A stretch of 64,000 bases of DNA from contig CM022676.1 of assembly GCA_012295275.1 (NCBI GenBank), positions 843,841 through 907,840 on the forward strand, in the 5' to 3' direction. The notes beneath the pieces are model-generated. The model was given only the letters and a program-made list of their open reading frames with translations. It made no database searches and was not told where the DNA came from. The translations under genes and the position numbers were made by a program. Source of the stretch: Chrysomallon squamiferum (Eukaryota; Mollusca; Gastropoda; Neomphalida; Peltospiridae). This document shows positions 45,018-56,811 of this stretch, piece by piece (the first letter of the stretch is position 1; each line of letters opens with the position of its first letter).

Positions 45018-45967
45018 GAGAGAGACCATATCAGTGTGAAGACTGTGGAAAAAGTTTCAGTGACTGCAGTGTTTTTCGACGTCATCAACGCATCCACACT
45101 GGAGAAAAACCTTATGTCTGCGATGTCTGTGGCAGAGCTTTCAACCAGTCAACTTCACTAGAGGCTCACAAAAGGACCCACACAGGAACAAAGAAATATA
45201 CCTGTGAAGTATGTGGTTTAGGATTTGATAAACTTCAAATGTTATTAGATCATTGCAGATCAGAAAAACATGGAAACATAAGGATGTACAAATGTACAAA
45301 GTGCTGTGTGGAAGTCCAAGATGAGGCGGCCTTAAAGAGACACATGTGTTCCCATACTGGAGAACGAGCATATGCTTGTCATATCTGTGGTGCCAAATGG
45401 GAAAAGCACTATGGATTGATGGAACATTTACGCATGCATGCTGGAATTAAGCCTTACAGCTGTCCTGAATGTGAGGAGAAGTTTGTGAGAAAAGGAGATC
45501 TTCGCATTCACATGAGTCGACATGTAACAGCAAAGTTCACACCACATAAATGCCCTATTTGTGGGGAAGGATTCAAGCAGAAAGCCCAGTTGATGGTACA
45601 TAAACGTATTCACACAGGAATCAAGCCATATGATTGTAAAGGTTGTGGCAAATGTTTCTACTCGTGGAAGGATCTTCGAGAACACAGAAGAAAACATTCT
45701 GGTAAGCGCATTTATAAATGTGATTGTTGTAACAGGACTTTTGCAGCTTTGAATACTCTGAAGGTGCATATAAAGATGCATATGAAGAATGGACCTTTAA
45801 GCTGCAGTATTTGTTTACAGATCTTTAGCAACACAAATGACTTCATTAGCCATACTAGATTTGATCACAGTGTTAAAACAGAAAACTCAAACAATTCCGA
45901 ATCATCTGATACAGATAACTGTGAACTGCCAATAAAAAAAAAACAACAATGGTTAAAGAGAAAATGA
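45018..45967 (+). CDS. C2H2 zinc-finger protein, module 1, exon 2 (fingers 2-11)
   Basis: After acceptor TTTCCTAG the frame resumes as GERPYQCEDCGKSF. Ten fingers follow, for example CDVCGRAFNQSTSLEAHKRTH and CPICGEGFKQKAQLMVHKRIH, with TGEKPY-type linkers early on. A Ser/Asp-rich tail (NNSESSDTDN) then KKKQQWLKRK leads to TGA at 45965. The tail enters a run of ten A (45934-45943); reading one base back there leads straight into the 1730-codon frame that follows. With exon 1 this frame alone encodes 649 residues. Confidence 0.9.
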
Positions 45968-48900
45968 AAACAAAAAATTCTTATCAGCTGGAAAAGAAAT
46001 GCAGTTCAGCCAGTGAAGAGTCATCTGATGATTCAAGAAGTGAGCCAGATGATGAATTTTCATCATCAGAACAGTCAGGTAGTGATTTGGACAAAGACTG
46101 TTTATCACCTGTCTTTCAGGATGAAACCAATGATAGTAGTCATCAGTGTTCTGAGCAACCCACTGAGAACAAAGTGAAAACAAGGGATATTTCCAAAGAA
46201 GCAAATAATGAAGACAATAACAAACATCTTAACAAAGATTCAGTTATTCAAAGTGTATGTTTATTGTCAAACACTGATGCTGGGTCAGCTACACAGAATG
46301 ACATTCATGTTAATTATGCTCGGAACTTAACAGGTATAGAAACTCTAGTTAGAGCAAGTGTGTTGTCTGATGCAACCTCCACTGCTACCACTTTACAAAC
46401 AGAAGTTTCCTTGTCAAAACCAAACTGTACTGATTCATCAATCAGCTTATCACTTCTGGAAACTGAATGCACTCAGACAGAGTCTGCTGTTGATAAACAT
46501 CATGTTTATTCTGACAGATCAGCACAGCTAACTCTGCTTGGTGCATATGCCACCTCTGAACAGTGTGCATCAGTATCCTGCAGTTCAAATGCTGACATCA
46601 AACATGAATATAAGAAGATGGATGCCAATCAAAATTCTGATTATGTTCAGGGTTCTAAAGGATTTCAGCTTAACAGCAATGACATTACTATTAACCCAGA
46701 GCTTGACAGTGTTCAGCATTCATCAGACACTAATAACTGTAGCACATTGGAGAAACAAGTAAGAATTGAAGCTCACGTACAACACATTTTTGCAAATAAT
46801 CAGCAGACAGTAGAATTAAGTATAAAACAACCAATTAATGGTCAGCAGTTTGCATCAACAAATCATGAAAACAAGAAATCTTTATCTGCAGACAACAAAG
46901 AAGTTCCTGCTGAGGCAAATTCTGACGCTCCACATTTAAGTGAAAAAAATATTCATGATTGTCATTCAGAAAATTTAAATAGTGGCAATGTTTTGACAGT
47001 TCCAGAATATAGTGAAACATTAGAAAATGATAGCCAACAACAATTCTGTAATGAAATTAAGACCATGTATTATGAAGCATCAAATACTGAAGAAAATAAC
47101 TCAGGAGAAACTCATATATTAAGCCTTGGAAGAGTATCATCTACCCCAGAACAGAGCAGATTAAAAGCAAACAGCGAGTCACAAGCTGTTACTGTTTCTG
47201 AACAATTAGTCAACTGCCAGGATGTTGGATTTTTACCGTTTGGAAAGTATTTGACAGCGCCTTCTTCAAACAGTTCTCATGGATTAGAAACTATATATTC
47301 ATCTGTATCACCTATTAAAGATTATGCCAATAATTTATCATTGTATGGATTACAATTTACTCAAGGATTTGCTCAATCATCATCAGCTGCATTCATAACA
47401 GATAGTGCTACACACGAATCAAAGTTTTCTTTAGATGGAGGTTATAATAATATAGGATACAATCAGCTTAATAATGCTTCAGAATTTACAAATCAACATC
47501 CAGGACAGTCAGATAATTCAAGAACAGTTCCTACCAGCATTGACTACTCTATAAATCTTCAGACTTTAATTAACACATCACTTGCTCAAGAAGAAGCCAA
47601 AGTGGTCAAAGATGCATCACAAGAAAGACATTTAGAGAAAAGATATTCTAAAAAATTCTGTAAAAATTTAGAATGTCAGTATTGTGGAAAAGGCTTATCT
47701 TCTATTCCAGCTCTGAAAAACCATGAAATGATTCATACTGGAGAAAGACCATACAAATGTGAATGTGGAAAAAGTTTCATTGACTCAAGCACATTCAAAA
47801 GACATCAGCGCATTCATACTGGAATCAAGCCGTACATGTGTGATGTGTGTGGGAAACAGTTTAATCAGTCCAATTCATACCGGACCCACATGACTTGTCA
47901 CACAGGTGAGAAACATTACAAATGCAATGTCTGTGGACACAGCTACGACAAGCTCAAGAAACTTATGGAACACAATCAACGTGAAAATCATGGTGACTTG
48001 AAACAACAGACATGCAGTGTATGCAGTGCAGTGTTCCGCGATGTTTCATCTCTTAACCGACACATGTGCAGTCATACAGGTGAGAAAGCATTTAAGTGTG
48101 AATACTGTAACAAAACATATGAGAAACAATATCAGTTTACTGAGCACCTGCACTCTCATGCAGGATTCAAACCTTTTAAGTGTAATATTTGTGGAGATTC
48201 ATTTCTTCGGAAAGGACAGCTGAAATTTCATGAATATAAGCATCAGTATGGAAGGCAGTTTGAATGTGATATGTGTCATCAAGCTTTTTATCGGTCAACA
48301 GATCTCACTGTTCACAAACGCATCCACACTGGCGAGAAGCCGTTTAAATGTGATCTGTGTGATAAACCCTTTCGTCAGAAATGGGAATGTAAAAATCACA
48401 TGTTATGGGATCACTCAAATAAAAAACCATTTACTTGTGAGAAATGTTGCAAGTCATTCAGAAAAGCTTATAGTTTAAAAGTACACATGCAAAATAAACA
48501 TGAGAATGATAAAAAGCACAGGTGTTTTGTTTGTAAAAAACGATTCCGCAAACTGGAAAATTTGAAGAAACATAGCAAGAAACATCGAAGCTTAAACTGC
48601 CGGCTGTGTGGGAAAATGTTTCTCACAGAAAAGAAAACTCAACAGCATTTGCAGAAATTCCATAAGGATGACAAAAAAGTAATGAAGATAACAAAACGAA
48701 AAGAAAAACAAAAGCTTGAATGCATGGACTGTGGAAAGAAATTTTGTTTCAAGTATGATTTAGAGGAACATCAAAGACTACACACAGGTGAAAGTATTTA
48801 TAAGTGCACAATATGCAGTAAGATATTTTCCAGAGAATATCATTTAAATATTCACACAATGAAACATACTGGTGAGAAACGATTCAAATGTGATGAGTGT

Positions 48901-51141
48901 GGGGAGCCATTTGCTTCTGGGAAGAATTTAAAAATGCATCGTATTGAGCAGCATGGTGCTAGTGATGCTGATATCTTTAAATGTGAGATTTGTCAGCATG
49001 AGTTTGCTGATAGGAATACCATGAAGAAACACATGAAATCTCACAGCAAGGAAAAGCCATATGAATGTAAAATATGTGGAAGACATTATCAGTATTCATG
49101 GAATTTAAAGATACACGAGAAATCCACTCATACAGGGGATATGCCATTTAAATGTAAGTTTTGTCAGAAAAAGTTCTCACACAGACGTGACTACAGACAC
49201 CATGTTAAATCTCATACTGATGACCTCCCTTTCAAATGCAGTGAGCCTAAGTGTGGTAGAAGTTTTGCTAGCCAGAGAGCACTGCGAATGCATGAACCAG
49301 CTCATTCTAGTAAATTCATTAGACATGTTGTACCTTCTTCTCAAGCAGGATTCAGCATTCCAAATGTGCTGGAGATAGATAGTATTAACAAAACACAGCA
49401 AAATACTGTTGCAGCAGAGTCACTATTACAAAATGATTGTAAATTAGTTTATTTAGTAAATAACAAAGACAGTGCTCAAAACAACAAAATGGAGACTGCA
49501 GATATGAATCTGAGTTGTATTCAGAATGAAACACATATTGCAGTCAGTGATAAATCTGATGGAAAACAAACAGGGTGTGTTCCATTGATCCAAACTACCA
49601 ATTTTCATCATGGTCATCACTTAGCCTGTTCTGGAAGCAGTTGCCTTTCGACTGATGATATGGAAAACACCATTGAAAATGATCTTACCAAATCTGTTAC
49701 AGAGTCGGATAAAAGTTTAGGAACAGAAACATGTCATAATCAGGCCTCGCAGTCTGTCATTACTACCAGTTTTTCAGAGATAGGATTTGCATGTGGAAAA
49801 GAGAATAAAACCATAACAGATTATCAAGTATCTACTGAATCATCATGTCTTTCTTCTGTGTTTTTGGAAGGAAATCCTATTAACTATGCTGATGCTTTTC
49901 ATAATCACAGCAACAGTTTGACATCACAAGCAATTAAGGATCAAATTCTTTTCTCAGACAAAACCTATGGCTTACCAACATCTGTGACATACTCAGCAGT
50001 GTCAGTGCCTTATTACGATCCACAATCAGTCTATCCCCAAAGTGACGACAGTCACTGGAACAGACTGTCAGAACTTCAGTCAGTTTACACTTCACTGTAC
50101 AATGTAACAGATCCTGCTAACATCAGAAGATGTCATACAGGATCTGAAGAACATGAACATCAAACAGTGCCTGATTATAGACTTAAGACAGCTGCTCTAG
50201 AAATTGATTCTGATCAGAGAGAAAAGGGCATCACTGCAGATAATTCTGTAGATGATTCTAGAGCTTCATTAAAGTTACAACAAGGTTTTGAGAAATACAG
50301 ATACTTGATCAATGAGCAGAAATCATGTTTGTCTTCAGAGAACAAACCATCAGTGGTTAGTTCTGTATCTGAGAATCACATCAGTATACAAACACAATCT
50401 GCATGTTCTCATAGCAAGCATACAGCTTGTTCTCTCTGTCAGACGTCAGACATAACCACAGTCTGTACATCACAGAATGCTTCCTTAATTTCATCAACAA
50501 AAAATGAAACATATACATTTCAAAATAACATTATATTTGATAGAACTATTGAAAATTCGACATCACTGAAAAAAAGTAAATTTGTCCAAGAACACCGTTT
50601 AGATTCTCCAAGCCAAGCCACTAATCACACACCATCAGAGATAAGTGGTTATTTATCCAGGGAGGAATGTTCAGCAGAGACAGACAGAAATTTGCAAGAA
50701 CTGTTGCCTGTTGATCAAAATAATCTTCACCACCACCAGGACGAAAATTTTAATCTACAGGAATCAGCTACTTACATCCTTCATTCTGGCATTCAAGACA
50801 GTCATTTCCAAAGCCAACGTGAAAATATTGACATCCACAATAATATTTCTGAAAATTCTGCACAGATGAATTTAAATGTTACTAAATACAAAGATCTGGA
50901 TGAAATAAGTTCAGGGAAACCAGCATTGTCTGCTGGTGGGGAAATCCACTTAAACATGCCTAGTATTGATAGAACAGTTACAAAAGTATCAGATACCAAC
51001 TATTATTGTTACAACTGGTCAAGAGCAGCTATAACTGCATCCAGTTATTCATTGATTGATAAAGATAATACTGAACAAAATGCAGATACCATTCACCTGC
51101 AGACCGTCACTGACAGTGAAAAAAATGGCAACAGCACATAG
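45949..51141 (+). CDS. C2H2 zinc-finger protein, module 2 (19 fingers)
   Basis: A 1730-codon intronless frame overlapping the previous one by 19 nt. Residues 1-570 are Ser, Asn and Gln rich, beginning with an acidic stretch (SSDDSRSEPDDEFSSSEQ) that continues the acidic linker upstream. Nineteen fingers lie at about residues 575-1117. The first eight or so match module 1 finger by finger: CGKGLSSIPALKNH, CGKSFIDSSTFKRHQRIH, FNQSNSY, YDKLKKLMEH. About 600 disordered residues follow. Finger 2 reads YKCECGKSF, with C-x-C instead of C-x2-C. The start at 45949 (ACAATGG) could work alone, but continuity with module 1 makes one long protein of about 2380 residues more likely. Confidence 0.88.
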   Translation: MVKEKMKTKNSYQLEKKCSSASEESSDDSRSEPDDEFSSSEQSGSDLDKDCLSPVFQDETNDSSHQCSEQPTENKVKTRDISKEANNEDNNKHLNKDSVIQSVCLLSNTDAGSATQNDIHVNYARNLTGIETLVRASVLSDATSTATTLQTEVSLSKPNCTDSSISLSLLETECTQTESAVDKHHVYSDRSAQLTLLGAYATSEQCASVSCSSNADIKHEYKKMDANQNSDYVQGSKGFQLNSNDITINPELDSVQHSSDTNNCSTLEKQVRIEAHVQHIFANNQQTVELSIKQPINGQQFASTNHENKKSLSADNKEVPAEANSDAPHLSEKNIHDCHSENLNSGNVLTVPEYSETLENDSQQQFCNEIKTMYYEASNTEENNSGETHILSLGRVSSTPEQSRLKANSESQAVTVSEQLVNCQDVGFLPFGKYLTAPSSNSSHGLETIYSSVSPIKDYANNLSLYGLQFTQGFAQSSSAAFITDSATHESKFSLDGGYNNIGYNQLNNASEFTNQHPGQSDNSRTVPTSIDYSINLQTLINTSLAQEEAKVVKDASQERHLEKRYSKKFCKNLECQYCGKGLSSIPALKNHEMIHTGERPYKCECGKSFIDSSTFKRHQRIHTGIKPYMCDVCGKQFNQSNSYRTHMTCHTGEKHYKCNVCGHSYDKLKKLMEHNQRENHGDLKQQTCSVCSAVFRDVSSLNRHMCSHTGEKAFKCEYCNKTYEKQYQFTEHLHSHAGFKPFKCNICGDSFLRKGQLKFHEYKHQYGRQFECDMCHQAFYRSTDLTVHKRIHTGEKPFKCDLCDKPFRQKWECKNHMLWDHSNKKPFTCEKCCKSFRKAYSLKVHMQNKHENDKKHRCFVCKKRFRKLENLKKHSKKHRSLNCRLCGKMFLTEKKTQQHLQKFHKDDKKVMKITKRKEKQKLECMDCGKKFCFKYDLEEHQRLHTGESIYKCTICSKIFSREYHLNIHTMKHTGEKRFKCDECGEPFASGKNLKMHRIEQHGASDADIFKCEICQHEFADRNTMKKHMKSHSKEKPYECKICGRHYQYSWNLKIHEKSTHTGDMPFKCKFCQKKFSHRRDYRHHVKSHTDDLPFKCSEPKCGRSFASQRALRMHEPAHSSKFIRHVVPSSQAGFSIPNVLEIDSINKTQQNTVAAESLLQNDCKLVYLVNNKDSAQNNKMETADMNLSCIQNETHIAVSDKSDGKQTGCVPLIQTTNFHHGHHLACSGSSCLSTDDMENTIENDLTKSVTESDKSLGTETCHNQASQSVITTSFSEIGFACGKENKTITDYQVSTESSCLSSVFLEGNPINYADAFHNHSNSLTSQAIKDQILFSDKTYGLPTSVTYSAVSVPYYDPQSVYPQSDDSHWNRLSELQSVYTSLYNVTDPANIRRCHTGSEEHEHQTVPDYRLKTAALEIDSDQREKGITADNSVDDSRASLKLQQGFEKYRYLINEQKSCLSSENKPSVVSSVSENHISIQTQSACSHSKHTACSLCQTSDITTVCTSQNASLISSTKNETYTFQNNIIFDRTIENSTSLKKSKFVQEHRLDSPSQATNHTPSEISGYLSREECSAETDRNLQELLPVDQNNLHHHQDENFNLQESATYILHSGIQDSHFQSQRENIDIHNNISENSAQMNLNVTKYKDLDEISSGKPALSAGGEIHLNMPSIDRTVTKVSDTNYYCYNWSRAAITASSYSLIDKDNTEQNADTIHLQTVTDSEKNGNST

Positions 51142-52588
51142 ATTTTGCTTAATCATTGACAAACATAATTAGAAATAATCAGTGTGTATTAGCAGTCTTT
51201 AGCAATCATTTTTCCAATCTAAACTCCAGAATTAAAAAAATAATATTAGCCTAATTAAAGGAACAAATTTTAAATCAGTTTAAAGGAAATCATTAATGAA
51301 AGAAAGAAATGTGTATTTTAGTTCTAAAATTTAATAATAAAAATTATTTTCATTTAAAAAGTATTGAAAGCAAAACCCATAAATGCCTTGAGTTTGTAGG
51401 TGTTGTTGACATTCGTGTGTCAGTTTTCAGATGCATTTGCTTTTTATTATAAATACTACTAATAAAACATGCCAGCTTCGAAAAACAATTTTTAATAATA
51501 TTCAAATTAGTTCTTTTCAGGAATTTTTTAAAGGCATCTAAATTTTTTAATATTTTATGCTATTTGTCTTTTAAATAAATAATGTTTTGTACATTCATGA
51601 GTTTTCTTTTATTTCTTAAATTTCATTTGAATTTTACTTTAATTGAGTAATAATGCTAAGCTTCTCATTTCACAACCTCTCTGTCACTTTCACCCAGAAA
51701 AAAGAAAACAACAAACAGAATCTGACACTCAGTAACCAATAAAAAATCTAGACAGTTATTTTCTGTTAGAAATAATGTGTAATGTAACAGATATAAAAAT
51801 CAGTTAGAGTTGTATCATCTCACTTTGTCATACAATCCAGAAAAAAAATCTGTCTTCAAAATAGTTAATCTTTTTGATTGTTTTGAATTTATATTAACAC
51901 TTTCATTTACAAAAGAAACTTTTTTTATATGTGATTGTTGAACAGATTTCTTCCCACTACAAGTGGGCTATAAACAGACATAATCTGTCATATTTACCAC
52001 GTATTTCCCATTCCAACCACACCACACAAATATAAAATATCCATTGTCATTCTGTAGACACAACTCTGTAAAACTCTCTGTAATAGGCAAAACACTTTAT
52101 TTTTGTTTTCATTATTTATGTATGTATGAATTTATCTAATTACAACACCAAACTGTACACAAGATTCATATTTTACCAATTTGATATCAAATAGTCCGAG
52201 GTCAATAACAGTTTAATATTAAACCTGGCTCGTGTTTTGTACTATATTATTTTTTTTACTTCAAAGCTTAACCAGAAGTATGATTTATATTCCTCCTGAC
52301 ATGAGACAGCTAATCCAGTATTGAACTTTTAAGATGAAGGGCAGACAGTCCAAAAAAAAGAAGTTAGAAATGGTGAATACATAAATTGTGTATATTTTTG
52401 CTATTTTATGCAAAAGCACATTTTCAGAATTCTTATTAATCTGTGGTGCAGTTCAGTCTAAACTGAATAAAATATTTAATTAATTACACAGTAAGGCCTG
52501 TATTTCTAAACTGGTTTAATTTTTTTGAAATTAAATAAATTATGCAAATAAATAAATTAATTAATTAATTATAATAATAAACCAAAAA
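51142..52588. other. 3' flanks of convergent zinc-finger and PIM-like genes
   Basis: AT-rich, no ORF of note. AATAAATAATG near 51574 is a plausible poly(A) region for the zinc-finger gene. Confidence 0.6.
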
Positions 52589-52884
52589 TCAGCAGTGATG
52601 AATAGGTGTGTTTCCGATTTTGAACCAGGGATGTTTAAAAATCTGATTCACTGTTGGTCGCTCTTCTTTTGCCACACAGAGACACAGCTGCACCAGATCC
52701 TTCATCTCCAGTGACAACCCATCTCGGAAACGAGGCTCAAACTTCACCATTTGTTGAGCTGAGTCAAAAGGAAGACAACCCATCACCATAGCATAAAGGA
52801 TTACCCCTAGTGACCAGACTGTGGCTGACTGGGCATGATATTTGTGATGCAGCATCCACTCTGGGGGACTGTACTGTGCAGATC
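52589..52884 (-). CDS. PIM-like kinase exon 5 (C lobe, stop)
   Basis: GSAQYSPPEWMLHHKYHAQS then VWSLGVILYAMVMG and ERPTVNQIFKHPWF. Stop at 52589-52591. Confidence 0.94.
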
Positions 52885-55823
52885 CTGAATATATATATAC
52901 ATATTTCAAATATATAATAATTAGTTTAATAAGAAAGTAATAACTAAAGAAGATCAATAAAAGACATTTTATATATAATTCTTTTTAGACAATTTTTTTT
53001 TTTTACACCCTCTTACAGAGACTATGTGCATGTGTGCAAGCATGTGTATGACTGCATGTGTGTGTGCATGATGTATTGAGTAAATGCTTTTTGTAAAAAA
53101 ATCTATAAATTTTTACATTTCATCTGCATATCACAGTTGAAATAAAAAAATGTTCCTGTATTTTTTAACGCTTTCTGTAATACGAAAAGTCCTTCACTGA
53201 GCTGCCTTACAAACTTGTGGAAAACAGCAAGATTGCATGCATTGTGTTTGGATAATTATGATAAATCAAGCATGCCCAGAAAGCATGAAAGGTCATGTTT
53301 CTATTGACTTTGACTGGTACGGGTACCAGTGCATCTTGCTGATCAGCCTGTGAGATTATGTTAAACAAACGCCCTTAGAAAATTATTATATTAACTATTT
53401 TGATGTGGTAGGAACAACAAGGATATGTTTCAAGCAGTTATTCTCATTGGTTCAGTGATGGTCTGTAACCTGTACATAAATGCATATTTAAATCATGTTG
53501 CAGTTGACCTAGATAAAAGAAAAAGAAAGAAACAATAGCACTGAATGGTTATTGAATGTTAATGGATGTGATCGTGTCGTTTTTGTTTGACTAAATTTTT
53601 CAGAGGATTTGACAGATGACAGAGAATTATATGAGGATAAAGAGGATTATACAAATTATGAATCAAAGTCCATTTCAACTTCAGCGATGACCTATTTCAT
53701 AAATGCATTAATACTCTCCTTTTTTATTCAGTTATTCATTTATTCAGTTTTTCTTTTCTAGAAATAAATTAACAAAATATTGAATAAATATGTGAATCAC
53801 ATTATTAGTTAGAATAGCAACACTAAAAATGTTCATAAAAAGAGAATCGAAAAATAATCACCAGAAAAGTGATACTCACCCAGACCACTGTTGTAATAAC
53901 CATTTCTGAGGTAGTCACAACAACCAAAGTCGGTCAGAGTTATCTTTCCTGCTTTGTCAACGAGAATATTTTCTAATTTCAGATCTCTGTGAAAAACGCC
54001 GGCCTGGTGAATTTTTCCAACAATTTTTAATAACTGATAAAAGAAATCTTTAGCGATGTCTTCTTCCAAGATCCCTTTTTCTGTGATATGATAGAGAAGA
54101 TCTCTGGCAGTTCGTGGACGGTCCATGACTAGAAAATAACCATCTGCCATTTTGTGATACGCCAGCATTGCAATAACACCCGTGACGTGTTGAACTTGTT
54201 GTAATAAACAAATTTCTAATGGCACCATGCACCCATTTAGCTGTAATATAATGGCGAGGTATATTTTACTAAAAGACCACATGATTCAAATAAAATTTCA
54301 TGATACATTAACAATATAAAACATACTGTATTGAAACAGAATTCCACAAAATTATGAACCGTCATCATACCCATGTCTATTTATTTTCTTTCTAACAATA
54401 AATAAACAAATATAAAGAGAAAAATAATACATTTGTGAACGATAACCGACAGGTTATCTATTTCACTTCGTTTATCATTTTGTGCACGAGGTTTCTATGT
54501 TGGAAATAGCAACTAGAAAAAGACAAGTGAATGGTGTGTGCCTATCATCCCACAGAACAAATGATTTCACAGTTTCAGTAATAACATAGTCTGCTGGAAG
54601 ATATTACATGTTTAGGAAATGACGTAATATGACGACAAATTGGAAATAATTTTGATCATCATCATCATTTAACAAAAAATTAAATAAAATAACTTACACA
54701 GGCCCATTTTTCAACCGTCGTATTTGCAATCATTTTTACTGCCACCTACAATAAATAGTATAAGTAATAATAACAAGATATTTTAAAACATTAAATTATT
54801 ACCAATAAATTAAAATTTAAAAATCTTTGTTATTTATTAAAATAAATAAAGGATTAATTGGATTCTTGTAAATGAAACTGAAGAGTAATAAGCAATAGAA
54901 AGCATTTGAAGGAATTATAAAGTAAAGAAAATGGAAAAGTTTTAAATAAGGACAATATAATAATAATAATAATAATAATGTGTGTTGTTGACATAATAAT
55001 AAATGATGACGATAATAATAATAGAAGCCTGTGTAAAAAGTGTACAAACGTACTCGGTGGTTATCGCTGGTTCGTACTGATGAGTACATCTTGCTACATG
55101 AACTGTTACACATGAGCTGACCAATAATGTAAGCTTCGCAGTAGGAAGCTCCCGTTTTCAAAACACCTCCATCACATGTCGCTTTCACAGATTTCTTCGC
55201 TAAAAAATGTATTGAGTTAACAGTATTAAAGATTCTAAATTTACTGTATCTCTGTTTTCTAAGACTTTTTTTTCCTTTTTTTTTTTTTTTTTTAGCGTTT
55301 TCGCCTTTTAATAACAAAATCATCATATAGCGATTATTATTATTATTATTATTATTAAATATTTTTAAATATTTCTGTTCGCGGACAGTTGGTAGAATTC
55401 TTTCATGCTAAGCATTAATATATGTTAAATATTAATCTTAACTAGTTTTATAAATTGTTTTTATTGTTTTTTAAATTTATTATTTTTTTTTTTCTTTTTT
55501 TTTTTTTTTTTTCTTTACTCTACTCTTATTATTTAATCACATTGTTTGAAAATAAATACAAATATTAACACTGGTACGTTAAGAACGTGTATTCTACATT
55601 AATAATTACTGATAAGCTAATATATGTTTAGTAACCTAACCATAACACAAACTAGCCATACCTGCTGCTTAGAAATTAGTAACTTATTGCCTATTTACAG
55701 AATAGTATCTACTTAAATATGAGACATACCTTTTGAAGAGAACGGTACGAGAATATTCATTGTTGGTCGAACTCGAGATTTCCGTCGTTTTGCCGTAACC
55801 TTAAAACATAAAGTATTACCCAT
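52589..55823 (-). CDS. PIM-like serine/threonine kinase, five exons, 314 residues
   Basis: Exons 55730-55823, 55054-55199, 54698-54745, 53880-54240 and 52589-52884 join to 945 nt, giving 314 residues; vertebrate PIM1 has 313. Visible: VAVK lysine, VPLEICLLQQV (PIM: VPMEVVLLKKV), hinge ending MDRPRTARDL, catalytic HRDLKLEN, DFG, and YSPPEW, the PIM-type replacement of APE. PIM kinases are constitutively active kinases of survival and growth signalling, controlled by their abundance. Odd: the glycine-rich loop lacks most of its glycines (YIIGQLMCNSSCSKMYSS). Start MGNTLC looks N-myristoylated and possibly palmitoylated, unlike vertebrate PIMs. An in-frame ATG at 55988 would add 55 residues. Confidence 0.9.
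53880..54240 (-). CDS. PIM-like kinase exon 4 (catalytic core)
   Basis: LNGCMVPLEICLLQQV, ITEKGILEEDIAKDFFYQLL, HRDLKLENILVD and LTDFGCCDYL: C-helix, hinge, catalytic and DFG motifs. Confidence 0.94.
54698..54745 (-). CDS. PIM-like kinase exon 3 (catalytic lysine)
   Basis: Sixteen codons, VAVKMIANTTVEKWAC, with the ATP-anchoring lysine. Phase 0 at both ends. Confidence 0.88.
55054..55199 (-). CDS. PIM-like kinase exon 2 (nucleotide-loop region)
   Basis: SYCEAYIIGQLMCNSSCSKM then SSVRTSDNHR, aligned with the PIM loop and following strand (V-S-D-N). Donor CGA|GTACGT. Only one loop glycine is kept. Confidence 0.85.
55730..55823 (-). CDS. PIM-like kinase exon 1
   Basis: MGNTLCFKVTAKRRKSRVR: Gly-2 and Cys-6 followed by basic residues, a typical myristoylation plus membrane-binding start. 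Donor G|GTATGT. Confidence 0.78.
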
Positions 55824-56398
55824 TCTGTTCCACCATGCAGTTTGTGTACGACTTGTGTAAAGAGAAGAAACGTCCTCTAAGTGTAACCAAGACAACAGCA
55901 CTTCGCTATGTGTAAATTGGTCATATACGTCAGCGTTTCTCATCCCACACATACATGTATAACTCCTTCTATTCCTTTTACTTTTCACAAATAATCTAGA
56001 ATAATTTGCACATTTGCTTCAAAGTCTGCGTGTGTTTGTGCCTGTGTTGTGGGTTTGAGGTGTTGCAGGAAGAAGATACAAGATATATTATTTGTAAAAT
56101 TACTGTTTAAAAATAAAATTACATGTTATCTCCTGTTGTTGTTGGTGTGTTTTTTCTTTTTTCTTCTTTTTGATCTTTTTAATAAATATACTGTGGTGAG
56201 TGTTTTGGGAAACGTTGACGACACACGAGTATTTCGTTTATGAAATAATTATAATCCAATATTTGATATATTATCAATACATTCATTGAATGACATTTCA
56301 TTTTTTTTCTTTCTTTCTCTATTATTATTTCTTTTTTATTGGATTTTTTGGTGAGATATCTTATTTGGACTAAAAAAATGCAACAAAACAACAACAGC

Positions 56399-56436
<38 letters not shown>

Positions 56437-56811
56437 AAATAACATACACAAAAAACGACATATTAAAAACACTGATTTATTAATAATGGAATAATGAAAT
56501 AAATGATTCTAGTTCTCCGTTTGATAAAATACATACAAAAACATTAAATTTTAAAACTAAACTTTGTTTATTTATTTATAAGCCTCATTAATTATTAATC
56601 AATGGTACATTCCTGATTACCTGCGAACTCTGAACAAAAAACAATTCATTGGTCATTCACGGGTGGTTATCGTTGTGTATCAGCAGTAGAACATGTATAA
56701 ATACATCTACATTAAAATGGTTTAATATAAATATATCAAATTTTAAAAAATATATATTTATAAATAATCCTTTAGGTAAGTATAGAAGTATGAATGTATT
56801 ATGTATACATA
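55824..56811. other. PIM-like gene upstream region
   Basis: Contains ATT/AAT tracts (about 56398-56432) and T-rich runs. No other gene seen. The ORF extension upstream of MGNTLC (to 55988) may be 5' UTR or an alternative N-terminus. Confidence 0.5.

Noticed and set aside
54817-55326. A 169-codon minus-strand frame as one exon of the PIM-like gene
   Set aside because: Only 55054-55199 fits the kinase and has splice signals. The flanks are Lys- and Tyr-rich low-complexity intron.
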